Notes: a model not told the origin generated them from the sequence alone. A DNA stretch of 64,000 nucleotides from Lepidostoma basale (GCA_022606425.2 JAHDVF020001361.1:62001-126000); one strand, 5' to 3'; shown: positions 49,140-58,010, counted from the stretch's first letter. Program-made: numbers and translations.

Positions 49140-49290
49140 GATTAAATGTCGGTCACGTGAGGAGTCGAAGAAATCAACGTGTGTGCATGACACTTTGTAT
49201 AAATGTAGAGGAACCGAGAGAAAAGTCAGAAAATAATTGTGACGGCCCATTCTTTCTGCCTACCCCTTCGGAAAGGCGGCGTGATGGTTA
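49140..49290 (+). mobile_element. LINE-A 3' end
   Basis: VGHVRSRRNQRVCMTLCINV, EEPREKSENN, then CGGCGTGATGGTTAGTTCG. The (TTAG)n tail is mutated. Confidence 0.75.
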
Positions 49291-49515
49291 GTTCGTTGTT
49301 GTGTGTGGTTTTGCGTTCTTGCTGCAATGATAACGGGGGTAATCATCGTATGCATCGAGGGTGGACCAATTTCTTTTTATCCTGTTTTATCTCTCAAGAT
49401 TCTGTAAAGCATTTGTGTTAAGTACGCTCGTCGATTTTTCAAAAAAGGGCGAATAGATTATTTGGTCGTGATCTTGGCAATACAATGCAATAAAAAAGAA
49501 TAAGAAAAAACTCAC

Positions 49516-49654
49516 CTGTATAGTTTGTATATGTGGAATATGATGGCGCTCAGATAGAATAGCAACACGATGATGGCGGGGAGTAGAAAGGTTATCAGAA
49601 GCGGCATCAACAGCCACGAAAGCCACAGCGAATAGTCAATATCCACGTAGTCAA
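49516..49654 (-). CDS. TMEM68: TMEM68-like exon 2 (membrane anchor)
   Basis: 139 bp; acceptor CTTGGTTTTAG, donor CTATACAG|GTGAGT. It encodes (L)DYVDIDYSLWLSWLLMPLLI TFLLPAIIVLLFYLSAIIFH IYKLY(R), residues 29-75, with one long or two closely spaced membrane segments (about 38-69). Mammalian TMEM68 has the same DYL...LLWVF, hydrophobic, HIYK layout. A longer frame from ATG 49856 exists upstream but is not conserved in character. The phase of this acceptor fits exon 1 exactly. Confidence 0.85.
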
Positions 49655-50185
49655 CTAAAACCAAGCACAAAAACGGGAAATTAACAAACTTCCAGGGGTC
49701 ACAATCTGTCAAGTTCAAAAATCCGAGGGAAACAAAGCCGACCAGGCGGGAATTCAAATTTCGAAATCCGAGGAGTGCGCGGCTGACGAACCGCTCGGAA
49801 AACGGCCAGCGCTTCTCGCGAAGGGTGATTTTCTTTACGGCCAGCGAGTACGCCATGACGCGCGGGCAGGTACCGTCGCTAAAATAGTCGTTTGAAAATA
49901 ATTTTATCTGTCACCGGCGCCGGTCAAACAAAGAATGATGAAACACAGACACAATTAAAATACTAATTTATGTTTAAAACAAAGAAATTTGCGATAGTGA
50001 GCAGTATCTATAGTAAAACACTTATGTTTAAAAAAACTTATAACAATACATTTATGATGAATAAACATATGGAATTATTTCAATGAACCGATTGCATTTT
50101 GGTTATGTCAGCTGAAATATGTGCAATCAGAAATTAATTACATAATAATTATATTTTTTAAAAATTGCAATACAGCAATTAAACA
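49655..50185. other. TMEM68 intron 1, proximal part
   Basis: Apart from the in-frame extension up to ATG 49856, I see no feature. CTGTCACCGGCGCCGGTCAA (about 49907) is a short GC palindrome. Confidence 0.4.
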
Positions 50186-50189
50186 AATC

Positions 50190-50745
50190 ACTGCCTAAGG
50201 CTTACTAAATTCAGCACATTTGATAATGCTCATAGCCAGCTTTCTGTCCGATCGCCATTTCAAAAAGGTCAAATCCATTGTACGCCCTATCCATAGTCCC
50301 CAAGGTTCAGTAATGGCTCCAACTCTGTTCAACATCTACTGCAGTGACATCCCTTTTCCCCGAGATCAGAACACCCACATTGCCCAATTCGCTGACGATA
50401 CGGGCATCATCTCCAGTTCTAAAAGGCCGCTTCTCGCGACCAGGATCACACAACAGCACCTAGAATCGGGAATCCCGATGATAGATGAATTTATTCTGAA
50501 ACTTGCCGAACGTTTTTACAAAGGACTCCCTTCACATCCTAACCCCACAATAAAAGACCTCTCAAATTACGACCCAAACATCTCCAGCCGCCACAAGCGC
50601 CCAAAATCGATCCTCCTTCAGAGGAACCCTTCGGGCCACACAAATAACTAACAACTCATCAAATCACCTTCCAACAATGTTCCCATCAGACGTAAGAGGA
50701 ATAGCCACATGAGCTGAACCTCTGTAAGCCAGAAGATCCAAGTCC
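50190..50745 (+). mobile_element. LINE-J copy with FADD reverse-transcriptase box
   Basis: It is open over 143 codons: IASFLSDRHFKKVKSIVRPI, HSPQGSVMAPTLFNIYCSDI, PFPRDQNTHIAQFADDTGII, SSSKRPLLATRITQQHLESG, then after an internal deletion IDEFILKLAERFYKGLPSHP, NPTIKDLSNYDPNISSRHKR. QGSVMAP and FADD are reverse-transcriptase motifs 4 and 5 of Jockey-like elements. It ends at IRRKRNSHMS plus TGAACCTCTGTAAGCCAGAA. Confidence 0.85.
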
Positions 50746-50877
50746 AATATAAATATTTCATTTCATTTTATTCATTTATTTATAAAGATTACAAACATTA
50801 AAATTATATAATAAGAAATAACATTTACAAAATAAAAAAATAACAAAATACATAAATACTACGGCATCAGAGATAAC

Positions 50878-51305
50878 AATCACAACATTAATATTGCATC
50901 CCTGAGCCAACTCACACTATCACGAAATATGTCCACCTCCGTGGCGATCCGATTAAGCAATGAGATTGCTCTACCCACAGGCATAACCATTGGCAGGTTG
51001 GTTCTGCAGCGCGGCAAATAAAACAATCTGTGCTGTCTTTGACGAAGGTAATTATCAGGGACAAATAGATCTACATCACTCAGGCCATCGGAGTTATGTA
51101 TACGGCCGCCAATCAGCTGAAAGAAGTGAACTTCCAAGTGGATATTCCTCCTTTTCTCCAATGATTGGTAGCTTAGCATACCTATCAAGGATTTGTCGGA
51201 AGAGCCACGGATAATAACCGCGCTCCCCGAGGTTAAAGCAAGCGCAAATAAAAATTCTACACTCGCTCCACCATCAGAGAATATCGGATCCCATGCCGTG
51301 ACCAA
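50878..51305 (-). mobile_element. LINE-B2 fragment
   Basis: The minus strand reads AWDPIFSDGGASVEFLFALA, frameshifted PWLFRQILDRYA, KRRNIHLEVHFFQLIGGRIH, NSDGLSDVDLFVPDNYLRQR, QHRLFYLPRCRTNLPMVMPV, GRAISLLNRIATEVDIFRDS. It is a LINE-B relative. The preceding 50746..50877 is an AT-rich tail-like tract. Confidence 0.8.
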
Positions 51306-51364
51306 ATAATGGAACTATATTTCAGCCGACTTCTTACCAGGGAATATATTGCAATAGCACTAAC

Positions 51365-51895
51365 GCTGTCTACATCCTAAATGTGAAATGACAGGACAAA
51401 CGGACAAATGACAGCATACTTGCTGAGGTCAATATGACAAGTATTGAGGCTGCCATTATTTAGAGACAACTGCGATAGGCTGGTCACGTCATCAGAATAC
51501 CTGATACAAGACTCCCAAGGAAGATTATGTACTCTCAGCTTACGCTAGGGAAACGCTCACACGGTGGTCAGAGGAAAAGCTTTAAGGACCCCATCGTAAA
51601 GACTAACGTCGACTGTGATTGCTGGGAAAAGACTGCAGAAGATAGACCTAGGTAGAGAAAAACAGTACATAAAGGCACGCAAGACTTTGAAGCACAGCGC
51701 AGAGACGACGTCGCAGAGAGGAGGAGGAGGAGAAAGGAAAGACCACTGGGAGACGGGGGGGGCTCCATTACAAGCGCCTTCCTCTGCCCCAGATGCCCCA
51801 GAATTTGTGGGTCCAGGATCGGGCTCTTAAATCACATGCGGACTCACAACCGTGAAGTACAGCCTTCCTCGGACACGAGGGACAGCCGATGATGA
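51365..51895 (+). mobile_element. LINE-H fragment with a zinc-finger-like C-terminus
   Basis: The frames include LRQAGHVIRIPDTRLPRKIM, YSQLTLGKRSHGGQRKSFKD, DCDCWEKTAEDRPRWRKTVH, AQRRDDVAERRRRRK and finally SFLCPRCPRICGSRIGLLNH, MRTHNREV. The C-P-R-C...H-M-R-T-H block is the C2H2-like end seen in some lepidopteran non-LTR elements. It ends in GATGATGATT. Confidence 0.75.
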
Positions 51896-51899
51896 TGAT

Positions 51900-52300
51900 T
51901 GCAATAGGTTCTGTTGACGATCAATTAGTTGCAACAATGAGCGTCATTCGCAGTAATTGAATTGACTGTCCTGTCAATGCGTTGTTAGCCAATAAACAGT
52001 TTATAAAAATTAGTCATTAATTAATTATAGTAAAAAATAAATTATCGTTAATACATTTTTTTATAAGCCGTTACCCCGTCTGGAGTTAAAAATAACAATT
52101 TTTAATTAATAAATTTGATTATCAAAGTAGACACAATATTTTTTGTATTGAGAGTATATAGGTCAAATGGTAATAAATTCAGGTTAACATAATGCAGAAT
52201 AATTTTTTTTAATCAGTATTTTTTTTACGAATATTCGTGTTGAAAATGCAATTTGATATTTGCTTAATCAAAACTTGTAGGTAAACAAAAATTGTTAAAT
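51900..52300. other. No feature recognised
   Basis: AT-rich TMEM68 intronic sequence. Confidence 0.4.
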
Positions 52301-52307
52301 TTTGAAT

Positions 52308-52535
52308 TCTTCTTCTTCTTCTTCAAGTGCCATGTCAGGTCCCCCCGACGTCGGCTATCACCCTGGCGTAGGTCTCTCTGTCCTGTGCCAGACGGAACAA
52401 CCCCCCACCCTTCGAACTCCGGTCCATTCCTTGATATTCTCGAGCCAGGACATCTGGGGTCTTCCCACACCGCGCCTATCCTCGATCTTCCCTTTTATGA
52501 TGAGGTGCATCAGATCGTATTTCTCGTTGCGGTAA
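52308..52535 (-). mobile_element. LINE-C 3' fragment
   Basis: The minus strand reads RNEKYDLMHLIIKGKIEDRR, GVGRPQMSWLENIKEWTGVR, frameshifted GQRDLRQGDSRRRGDLTWHL, then (GAA)n. It is fused upstream to LINE-B sequence at 52536. Confidence 0.8.
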
Positions 52536-52539
52536 ATGA

Positions 52540-52895
52540 ATCTTTTCTGAACCACCCTCTCCAACATGAGCGAGTATCTCGCCTCGTGGGGACTCCATAT
52601 CACCGGACCACACTCGAGCCGGCTCCGGACCAATGAGTTATACAAAATTCGCAAAACATAGGGATTCCTGAAAACTCTACCGGTTCGGACAACAAATCCC
52701 AACGTTTTCAGTGCAACTCCACATATTCTCTCGATGTGAGAAAAATACAAGGATATACTCAAAATCTCAAAGAACAAGTCGAGTTGGATGTCCCCTGCCC
52801 GCTGGGCCGACGATATTTTAAAGATTGTTAGACGTGGATGGTTAAGAGTGGCAATAAATAGGAAATAATGCCTACGTTCAGAAGTGGACAACATA
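52540..52895 (-). mobile_element. LINE-B fragment fused to LINE-C
   Basis: The minus strand reads ISSAQRAGDIQLDLFFEILS, ISLYFSHIERICGVALKTLG, FVVRTGRVFRNPYVLRILYN, SLVRSRLECGPVIWSPHEAR, YSLMLERVVQKRF, and then passes without a stop into LINE-C (IYRNEKYDLM). The 178-codon ORF across the junction is a chimera of two elements. Confidence 0.8.
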
Positions 52896-53027
52896 CGGCT
52901 GATAAGAAGAAGATATTTTCAATTATTTTACAAATGGGATAAAAAGAAACAATTATAAATCATGAGACAGATTGCATTCATGAGGTAATTAGGACTTTCG
53001 CAGAATATGACGACTAGTAAGTTGACC

Positions 53028-53205
53028 CGAGTAACCTCTTCGTGCGTACCGCCCAAACCGTGGGGCCAATGAAATGGTCAGATAGCGTATGGCCCCATGC
53101 TTGGGGCTCATTTATAATTTCTCTAATATTCTTAAATTATGCCAAAATTTTTACTACCAGCGACATCTATTGGTGTACACATATTGCTACTCGAGAGGTT
53201 AAGCA
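53028..53205. repeat. Dispersed repeat R, copy 2
   Basis: CAAACCGTGGGGCCAATGAA, GCTTGGGGCTCATTTATAAT and GCGACATCTATTGGTGTACA match 18355..18500. This copy has an extra insert around GGTCAGATAGCGTATGG. Confidence 0.6.
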
Positions 53206-53665
53206 AAGGTATTGCTCTTCCTGCAGGCATAACCATCGTCAGGTTGGTTTTGAAGCGTGATAAATAAAATAATCTATGTTTTTTTATGCATACAACAGGT
53301 CGTTTGACCCAATCACTGTATAATTTTTTTTTAGCTATTATATTGATTCTCGTAACATGTGATAAGTAGCCAATCTATCGCCATTTTTTATTGTCACGTG
53401 AATTCTACACCAGACCGAAGACAGCGTGACAATCACACTGCGATCGCCGGGAATCGAACCCGGAACCCTCGGTATGGAAGTCAGAGCTCTTACTACTCTG
53501 CCACGAAGGTATTCGAATGTTGTCTTTGAAGAAGATAATTATCAGGGACAAATAGGCCTACATCACTCAGGATATCCCAGTTATATACGGTCGTCAATCA
53601 GTTGAAAGAAGTGAACTCTCAAGTGGATATTCCTCTTTCTCTTCAATGATTGGTGTCTACCATAT
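53206..53665 (-). mobile_element. LINE-B2 fragment split by a SINE-S2
   Basis: 53206..53285 (complement of FYHASKPT-TMVMPAGRAI) and 53515..53660 (NHWRERGISTWEFTSFN-like and LSDVGLFVPDNYLLQ) are collinear with 50878..51305. The SINE occupies the gap. Confidence 0.75.
53296..53512 (-). mobile_element. SINE-S2 copy inside LINE-B2
   Basis: The minus strand shows A-box GGCAGAGTAGTAAGAGCTC, B-box GGTTCGATTCCCGG, a complete body, and the distal block GTCAAACGACCTGTTG. Confidence 0.85.
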
Positions 53666-53681
53666 CTGTTTACTATTAATA

Positions 53682-54478
53682 CGAGAGTTGTCCGTAAAAT
53701 AAGTTTCCCTTTTTTTTTTTAAATGAAAACCATTTTTATTTACAACGAGCAATACATCATTGGAAAGCTTAGACTTTCAGCTAATTTTCTACATAGTCCC
53801 CGTTGACTTCGATGCACTTTTTCAAATCAAATCAAATCAGTTTATTTCATCAACAGACATTACAAAATTTATTTTTAAGGCATCTATTGAGAACAGGTAA
53901 AATAATATATTATGTATAGTATACTACCAGAAACGCATAATAGATGGTTCAACATTAGGAAGACAGGATACTCTCCAGAATTAAGAGTATTTGCCTTCTG
54001 AACGTACTTTCAATAACATGAAAGACGTCGATCTCCGAGGAGACCGCGTTCAGCAGACTAATTGCTCTTCCCACCGGTGTCACCAGAGGCAGATTGGTTC
54101 TGGCGGCCGGTATGTAAAACAATCTGTGCTGCGCTGTTAGAGATATCTATCGGGGACAAAAAGCCGAACACCCTCCAGTACGGCCGAGTTCTCGAAGTAT
54201 CCCCTAATTAATCTAAAGAAATGGGTAATTAGATGTCCATCTCTTCGAAGCTGTAGTGAATTGGTTCCGAGGATTCCCAAAAGAAATGCCGTGGGATAGA
54301 GCCACGGATTTCTCATCCGGGTCACCATCTTTTTGATTCCCTGGTCATTGAAGTCTCCCGCCAGTCCGTGGAGGTAGCTCAGAACCTCTTCTTTCAGCAC
54401 CTTTTCGTTTGCAAAATGCGTTCCACCGAGGCGTTTCTTCAAATCAGGGAAGAGATATTTGTGCATAAACTTCATTCA
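53682..54478 (-). mobile_element. Mariner remnant interrupted by LINE-B
   Basis: TA then CGAGAGTTGTCCGTAAAATA at the left. The minus strand there gives KCIEVNGDYVEN, the transposase C-terminus. On the other side of LINE-B, MKFMHKYLFPDLKKRLGGTH, FANEKVLKEEVLSYLHGLAG, DFNDQGIKKMVTRM continues the same protein upstream. The two parts join as VTRM|NKCIEVNGDYVE once the LINE is removed. Confidence 0.85.
53823..54310 (-). mobile_element. LINE-B copy inside mariner
   Basis: The tail CAAATCAAATCAAATCAG is at the left. The minus strand gives NPWLYPTAFLLGILGTNSLQ, LRRDGHLITHFFRLIRGYFE, NSAVLEGVRLFVPDRYL, then a frameshift and the 3' UTR. The 112-codon ORF at 54137..54475 is a mariner-LINE fusion, not a gene. 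Confidence 0.85.
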
Positions 54479-54754
54479 GAAAACGTTTATTTTGTAGAAG
54501 TTTTATTAATCTCGTATTAATGGATGATTTTTCGGTGCATGGCGGACTCCTATATGAGTCAATGAAAGACGTGTGAATTGTATGAGGTTCGTATATTGAC
54601 TGAATTGTCTGAGTGTGGTCACCAATGTAGGGTGCTTTGTCGGAGTATGACTGGCTCTTCTAAACACATTGTCTGCGGAGAGATTTGTGCGCTTACTAAA
54701 AAGCATATCTTGAAATACTATTATAATATTTGATTTTATGTATACTTTGTACTT

Positions 54755-55010
54755 GACGACCTTCCTGGCCGATTGGTAAGAGCTTTGACTGCCACCCCGA
54801 AGGTCCCGGGTTCGATTCCCGGCAATGGCAATGTGATTATCACACTGTCTTTGGTCTGGTGCAGAATTCACGTGACAATAAAATGGCGATAGATTATCTA
54901 CCTATCACATGTCACGAGAATCAATGTGATAGCTATACCCTTTACATCGATTTGCCTCGCGCTGTAATGATGTAAAGAGCGATTCAACAAAATAATAATA
55001 ATAATAATAA
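54755..55010 (+). mobile_element. SINE-S2, best copy
   Basis: The tRNA-like head has A-box TGGCCGATTGGTAAGAGC and B-box GGGTTCGATTCCCGG. Then CAGTGTGATTGTCACACTGTC (mutated here to AATGTGATTATCACACTG), GGTCTGGTGCAGAATTCACG, TGACAATAAAATGGCGATAG, ACCTATCACATGTCACGAGA, GCTGTAATGATGTAAAGAGC, and (AAT)n. RNA polymerase III would transcribe it from the two boxes. About ten copies exist in the window on both strands. Confidence 0.88.
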
Positions 55011-55011
55011 T

Positions 55012-55303
55012 ATAAATCCCTGAGATGGTTTTGGTATAGGGAACGAATGGACGAGAGAAGAATGGTTAAAATGTTGTATACAAACAGTGTGAGTGGAAAG
55101 AGAAGCCGTGTAAGACCAAGGAAAGCATGGCATGTTAAATTGATCAAATACTGAAAGGCGGCCACATTTGAAGTCGGAAAAATCGACGAGCGTGCATGTA
55201 ACGATGTATAAATGTGGAGGAATCTAGAGAGGTATGTCAGAACAGATAGGTATGGCGGTCCATCACCTCTGCCTACCCCTCCGGGAAACGGTGTGATGGT
55301 TTA
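55012..55303 (+). mobile_element. LINE-A2 3' fragment
   Basis: SLRWFWYRERMDERRMVKML, YTNSVSGKRSRVRPRKAWHV, then MNVEESREVCQNR and CGGTGTGATGGTTTAAG. It begins directly after the SINE tail. Confidence 0.8.
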
Positions 55304-55568
55304 AGAACAAAAGAATGAAAGGGTCATTAAGATGGTTTGGATACATGGAAATAATGAATTAAGAAAGAATGATATATATTGTATATGTTAACAATGAAAA
55401 CTGAGTAAGAAATAGAGTAAGACCGAGGAAAACGTGGCACGATCAAATCAATCGAATATTAAATGTCGGCCGCACGAGGAGTCGGAGAAATCAACGTGTG
55501 TGCATGACACGACGTATGAATGTCGAGGAATCAAGAGAAGTAGGAAATGTGGCGGCGTGATGGTTATT
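55304..55568 (+). mobile_element. LINE-A 3' fragment
   Basis: RMKGSLRWFGYMEIMN, SRNRVRPRKTWHDQINRILN, VGRTRSRRNQRVCMTRRMNV, EESREVGNVAA with a shortened 3' end GGCGTGATGGTTATT. It ends only about 55 bp from the TMEM68 exon 1 donor. Confidence 0.8.
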
Positions 55569-55623
55569 TAAAATACAGGATTGCACAAAGATATTAAAAT
55601 AATGAAATTTGATTAATACTCAC

Positions 55624-55708
55624 GATAAAACAAAGTTGCATAGAATCCAAATGAACCAAGAGCAATCTTGCTCAAATCCAGCGAAACAAATGAACGAAAA
55701 TCACTCAT
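55624..55708 (-). CDS. TMEM68: TMEM68-like exon 1 (start codon)
   Basis: 85 bp from ATG 55708 to donor TTTTATC|GTGAGT. It encodes MSDFRSFVSLDLSKIALGSF GFYATLFY plus one base. That base plus TT at 49654 restores a Leu and phase. It is too short to stand out as an ORF, but the strong donor, exact phase fit and position make it the likely first coding exon. The N-terminus of TMEM68 is poorly conserved between phyla, so homology cannot confirm it. Confidence 0.7.
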
Positions 55709-55940
55709 TTTTTTTTTAATTTCGAGAGAGTGTTTGAAAAAAATGAAAGTCAAAAAAAATATAAGGCAAATAACATTTTGATTTTATTATTAATTCGTCT
55801 ATGGTTTTTGAAGCCCGCCGCAATTAGCGTTTCGCGTCAAATTCGAATTTTCGAAATTCGAAAATGGAACGTGGAACGCGTTCGATAATTGAAAACGCTG
55901 TATACCGGCCGAGCGGGCGGTATTATAGATAGAAGAACAA
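55709..55940 (-). promoter_or_regulatory. Probable TMEM68 5' UTR and promoter region
   Basis: Upstream of the ATG is an A/T tract followed, at about 55810-55925, by a locally CG-rich stretch (CCCGCCGCAATTAGCGTTTC, AACGCGTTCGATAATTG, CCGGCCGAGCGGGCGG) free of mobile elements. No clear TATA box or initiator can be assigned. Confidence 0.3.
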
Positions 55941-56043
55941 TTTAATTGTGAATAGAAAATCATATACACTAAATCATGTATGGAATGAAGTACGTTTCGT
56001 TTATGGATGCGAAGCTAAAATATTTTTTATAAGTTAGAACTGG

Positions 56044-56141
56044 GGCGAAAAGAGAAGGATGGAGTGGCGCATCGGATAAAGTGTGACAGTCCAATCTTTC
56101 TGCCTACCCTTTCGGGGAGACGGCGTGATGGTGAGTTAGTT
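56044..56141 (+). mobile_element. Short element sharing the LINE-A 3' end
   Basis: 98 bp between AGTTAGAACTGG copies (56032-56043, 56142-56153). The 5' half GGCGAAAAGAGAAGGATGG, AGTGGCGCATCGGATAAA is not LINE-A but recurs at about 9680. The 3' half is the LINE-A terminus up to GTTAGTTAGTT. This fits a small passenger RNA mobilised by LINE-A. Part of the duplication could be tail sequence. Confidence 0.6.
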
Positions 56142-56369
56142 AGTTAGAACTGGATACTGATTTTATTCGTATGTCAAGTAGGATCTCTTTTTCTAGACTC
56201 ATCTACGATATTAACCCCTTGATTCTGTGGCTGTCTATATTTGCAGTAAAAAAATTCTTCTCCAACTGCAGTTGTCAACATTTACAGCTCAGAGCAACAG
56301 TTAATCCAAGATCATTTTAATATTACGCACAATTTAGCAGTAAGGAACTAAAATAAAAAGGCGAATTTC

Positions 56370-56440
56370 TTATGAATTAAAACACTGTTTTTTTTTCACC
56401 TTTAAGTCTATTTTTCTCGACATGTTTCGAAGGTTTACAC
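56370..56440 (-). repeat. Truncated H2 arm
   Basis: The complement reads GGTGTAAACCTTCGAAACAT, GTCGAGAAAAATAGACTTAA. The CGATGA half of the hammerhead is replaced by hAT-like sequence at 56442. Confidence 0.6.
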
Positions 56441-56441
56441 C

Positions 56442-56560
56442 AGGGATGGCGAACCTTTTTGAGTCTGGCCACACTGTTCTATCCGGACATAATTCTTACG
56501 ACTCTTCAACATTCTCACTCTTGAAATGCATGCTCGTCGATTTTTTCGACCCCGAATGTG
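56442..56560 (+). mobile_element. hAT-like end fused to LINE scraps
   Basis: CAGGGATGGCGAACCTTTTT resembles common hAT ends; the other end is not identifiable. 56500-56560 resembles inverted LINE-A2 sequence. Confidence 0.4.
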
Positions 56561-56561
56561 G

Positions 56562-56712
56562 CAATGGGCTGGCCATTGGCCATGTCTGTCGGAGAACCGA
56601 CGATCTGAAGAGGATTGCTGGACATGGATGGATGGAAGCGGCAATGGATAGGGGACGGTGGCGTGCTTTGGGAGAGGCCTACATTCAGCAATGGATGACA
56701 GACGGCTGATGA
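56562..56712 (+). mobile_element. LINE-E 3' fragment
   Basis: QWAGHWPCLSENRRSEEDCW-type start, then frame TDDLKRIAGHGWMEAAMDRG, RWRALGEAYIQQWMTDG, stop. It is nearly identical to the end of 32585..32925. Confidence 0.8.
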
Positions 56713-56739
56713 TGAATGTGACCACCGTTTAGAATTCGA

Positions 56740-56990
56740 TTAGTTTGGTCATGCCATAACTTCCTCGGTCTTCCACGGCTTCTCTTTACCATATCGCACA
56801 CCCCCAAATACACACACCGTGACACGCAAGCTCGTCGATTGTTCCTACTTGAAACATGGCCGCCTTTCAGTTATTGATTAATTTGGTTATTCCATGTCCT
56901 TCTTGGCCTTCCTCGATTTTTTTTCCGTTCACCCCCCTTTTTAGCGACCCTTTATAAAATCTTTAAATATGTTTTATGGTCGCACACCCT
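56740..56990 (-). mobile_element. LINE-A2 fragment, decayed
   Basis: The complement of KPWKTEEVMA and RAACMLQ-type frames. GATTAGTTTGGTCATGCC is the marker. Two overlapping partial copies seem joined. 56991..57370 beyond it has no recognised feature. Confidence 0.6.
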
Positions 56991-57429
56991 TGAAATGATC
57001 AGACTATAAGCACTATCATTACGAGGGTCACTCGTAAAGATAAACCTACAATCTCCTGCAACTTATTACGTTATGGAGTGACGCTGTAAGCTCGAACACC
57101 GGTGCCAGGGAAACAATTAGCCATGGTCACACCATCGCGCCGTGTAACCCGGTAGGAGCCAATTTTCTAACCTATTTCTGATATCTCTTTGATTTACATT
57201 CATCAAGGAATTATGCTGTGTACTTTGTTTTTCGGAAATTCTATGACTTCGTTTTTCCCATAGATTAAATTTCGACGTCAGCAATTGTGACATCACCAAA
57301 AATCATGAAATTTTTAAATTCAGAAAATCGATGCATTTGCTAATATTGATTTTTTTTAAATATATTTTGTTTAGGCCACGTGAGGAGTCGGAGAAAACGA
57401 CGTGCGTGCATGACACGATGTATAGATGT

Positions 57430-57835
57430 TTTTTTTCCTTGTATACAACAGATCGTTTGAATAATTAATACGAATGAAAACGTCAGTTTTCTAGAAGTTA
57501 TATTATATATTATGGGAATGACATGTTTTGCCCTTCTAAGGCATTATCAGATGTTATTGATAATGCCTTAGAAGGGCGAAACATGTCATTCCCATAAAAT
57601 ATAATAAAATTTCTAGAAAACAGACGTTTTCATTCGTATTAATTATTTAATATGGAGTTTTACATCATTGTTCAAGAAACAATAAATAGGTTGTTTGAAC
57701 CCAATTCTCATGACATGTGATAGTAGCCAATCTATCGCCATTTTACTGTCACGTGAATTCTACACCAGACCAAAGACAGTGTGAAAATCACACTGCCATT
57801 GCCGGGAATCGAACCCGGGACCTTCGGAATGTTGA
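57430..57835 (-). mobile_element. SINE-S2 copy split by an H4 element
   Basis: 57436..57460 (complement of the distal ATCTGTTGTATAC block) and 57691..57835 (TTGAACCCAATTCTCATGAC through B-box GGTTCGATTCCCGG on the minus strand) are the two parts. The tRNA-like head is truncated at the LINE junction. Confidence 0.8.
57461..57688 (+). mobile_element. H4 palindromic hammerhead-bearing element, complete copy
   Basis: It has the same ends as 29328..29528 (ATTAATACGAATGAAAACGT; GTTCAAGAAACAATAAATA). The centre is a long perfect inverted repeat of GATAATGCCTTAGAAGGGCG AAACATGTCATTCCCATAA. On the plus strand TTGATAA (57557-57563), T, stem II GCCTT/AGGGC, GAAA (57578-57581), CAT, GTC (57585-57587). 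TCGTTTGA/TTGTTTGA flank the insert as an imperfect duplication. Confidence 0.75.
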
Positions 57836-57954
57836 GGAAGCAAGAGAAGTATGCCAGGAAAGAAAAGTGTGGCAGTCCATTCTTTCTGGCTACCCCTTCG
57901 GGGAGACGTCGTAATGGTTAGTTAACTTGATTAGTTTTATTTAACTTGATTATT

Positions 57955-58010
57955 AGCTTCGACTGGTTTCAAAAGCTCGCTACCATCTTCTGGTATAGAA
58001 TAGAATATTA
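57955..58010 (-). repeat. H5 hammerhead-like remnant
   Basis: The complement reads CCAGAAGATGGTAGCGAGCT, TTTGAAACCAGTCGAAGC: stem-loop, GAAAC and AGTC in hammerhead order, but CAGAAGA in place of CTGANGA. A direct-orientation relative lies at 58670..58715. Confidence 0.4.

Larger units (their letters stand above)
26423..55708 (-). other. TMEM68: Gene span: TMEM68-like acyltransferase, seven exons
   Basis: Exons in transcript order are 55624..55708, 49516..49654, 30878..30969, 29765..29929, 28819..29012, 27941..28144 and 26423..27079. Every intron starts GT and ends AG and every phase matches. The CDS totals 1536 bases (511 residues). Introns are about 5.97 kb, 18.55 kb, 948, 752, 673, and 861 bp. 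The two long introns consist almost wholly of mobile elements. The protein belongs to the lysophospholipid/diacylglycerol acyltransferase (PlsC-like) superfamily. In mammals TMEM68 is an ER protein making triacylglycerol, and a lipid-storage role is inferred here by homology. The residues 1-322 part corresponds to the usual length of about 325 residues; 323-511 are extra. Confidence 0.85.
57374..57920 (+). mobile_element. LINE-A 3' end holding a SINE that holds an H4 element
   Basis: GHVRSRRKRRACMTRCID at 57374..57428 continues at 57831 as NVEEAREVCQERKVWQSILS, GYPFGETS and GTCGTAATGGTTAG. The middle is an inverted SINE-S2, itself split by an H4 element. Confidence 0.85.

Noticed and set aside
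49516..49856. 114-codon frame with ATG 49856 as the TMEM68 start
   Set aside because: The first 67 residues have no family character, and an acceptor at 49655 fits exon 1 in phase.
52358..52894. 178-codon minus-strand ORF
   Set aside because: LINE-B and LINE-C chimera.
54137..54475. 112-codon minus-strand ORF
   Set aside because: Mariner C-terminus fused by insertion to LINE-B.
54755..54840. tRNA genes at the A/B-box sites of SINE-S2 copies (10972, 12701, 24855, 33623 and others)
   Set aside because: No cloverleaf with acceptor stem closes, and each continues into the same SINE body and AAT tail.
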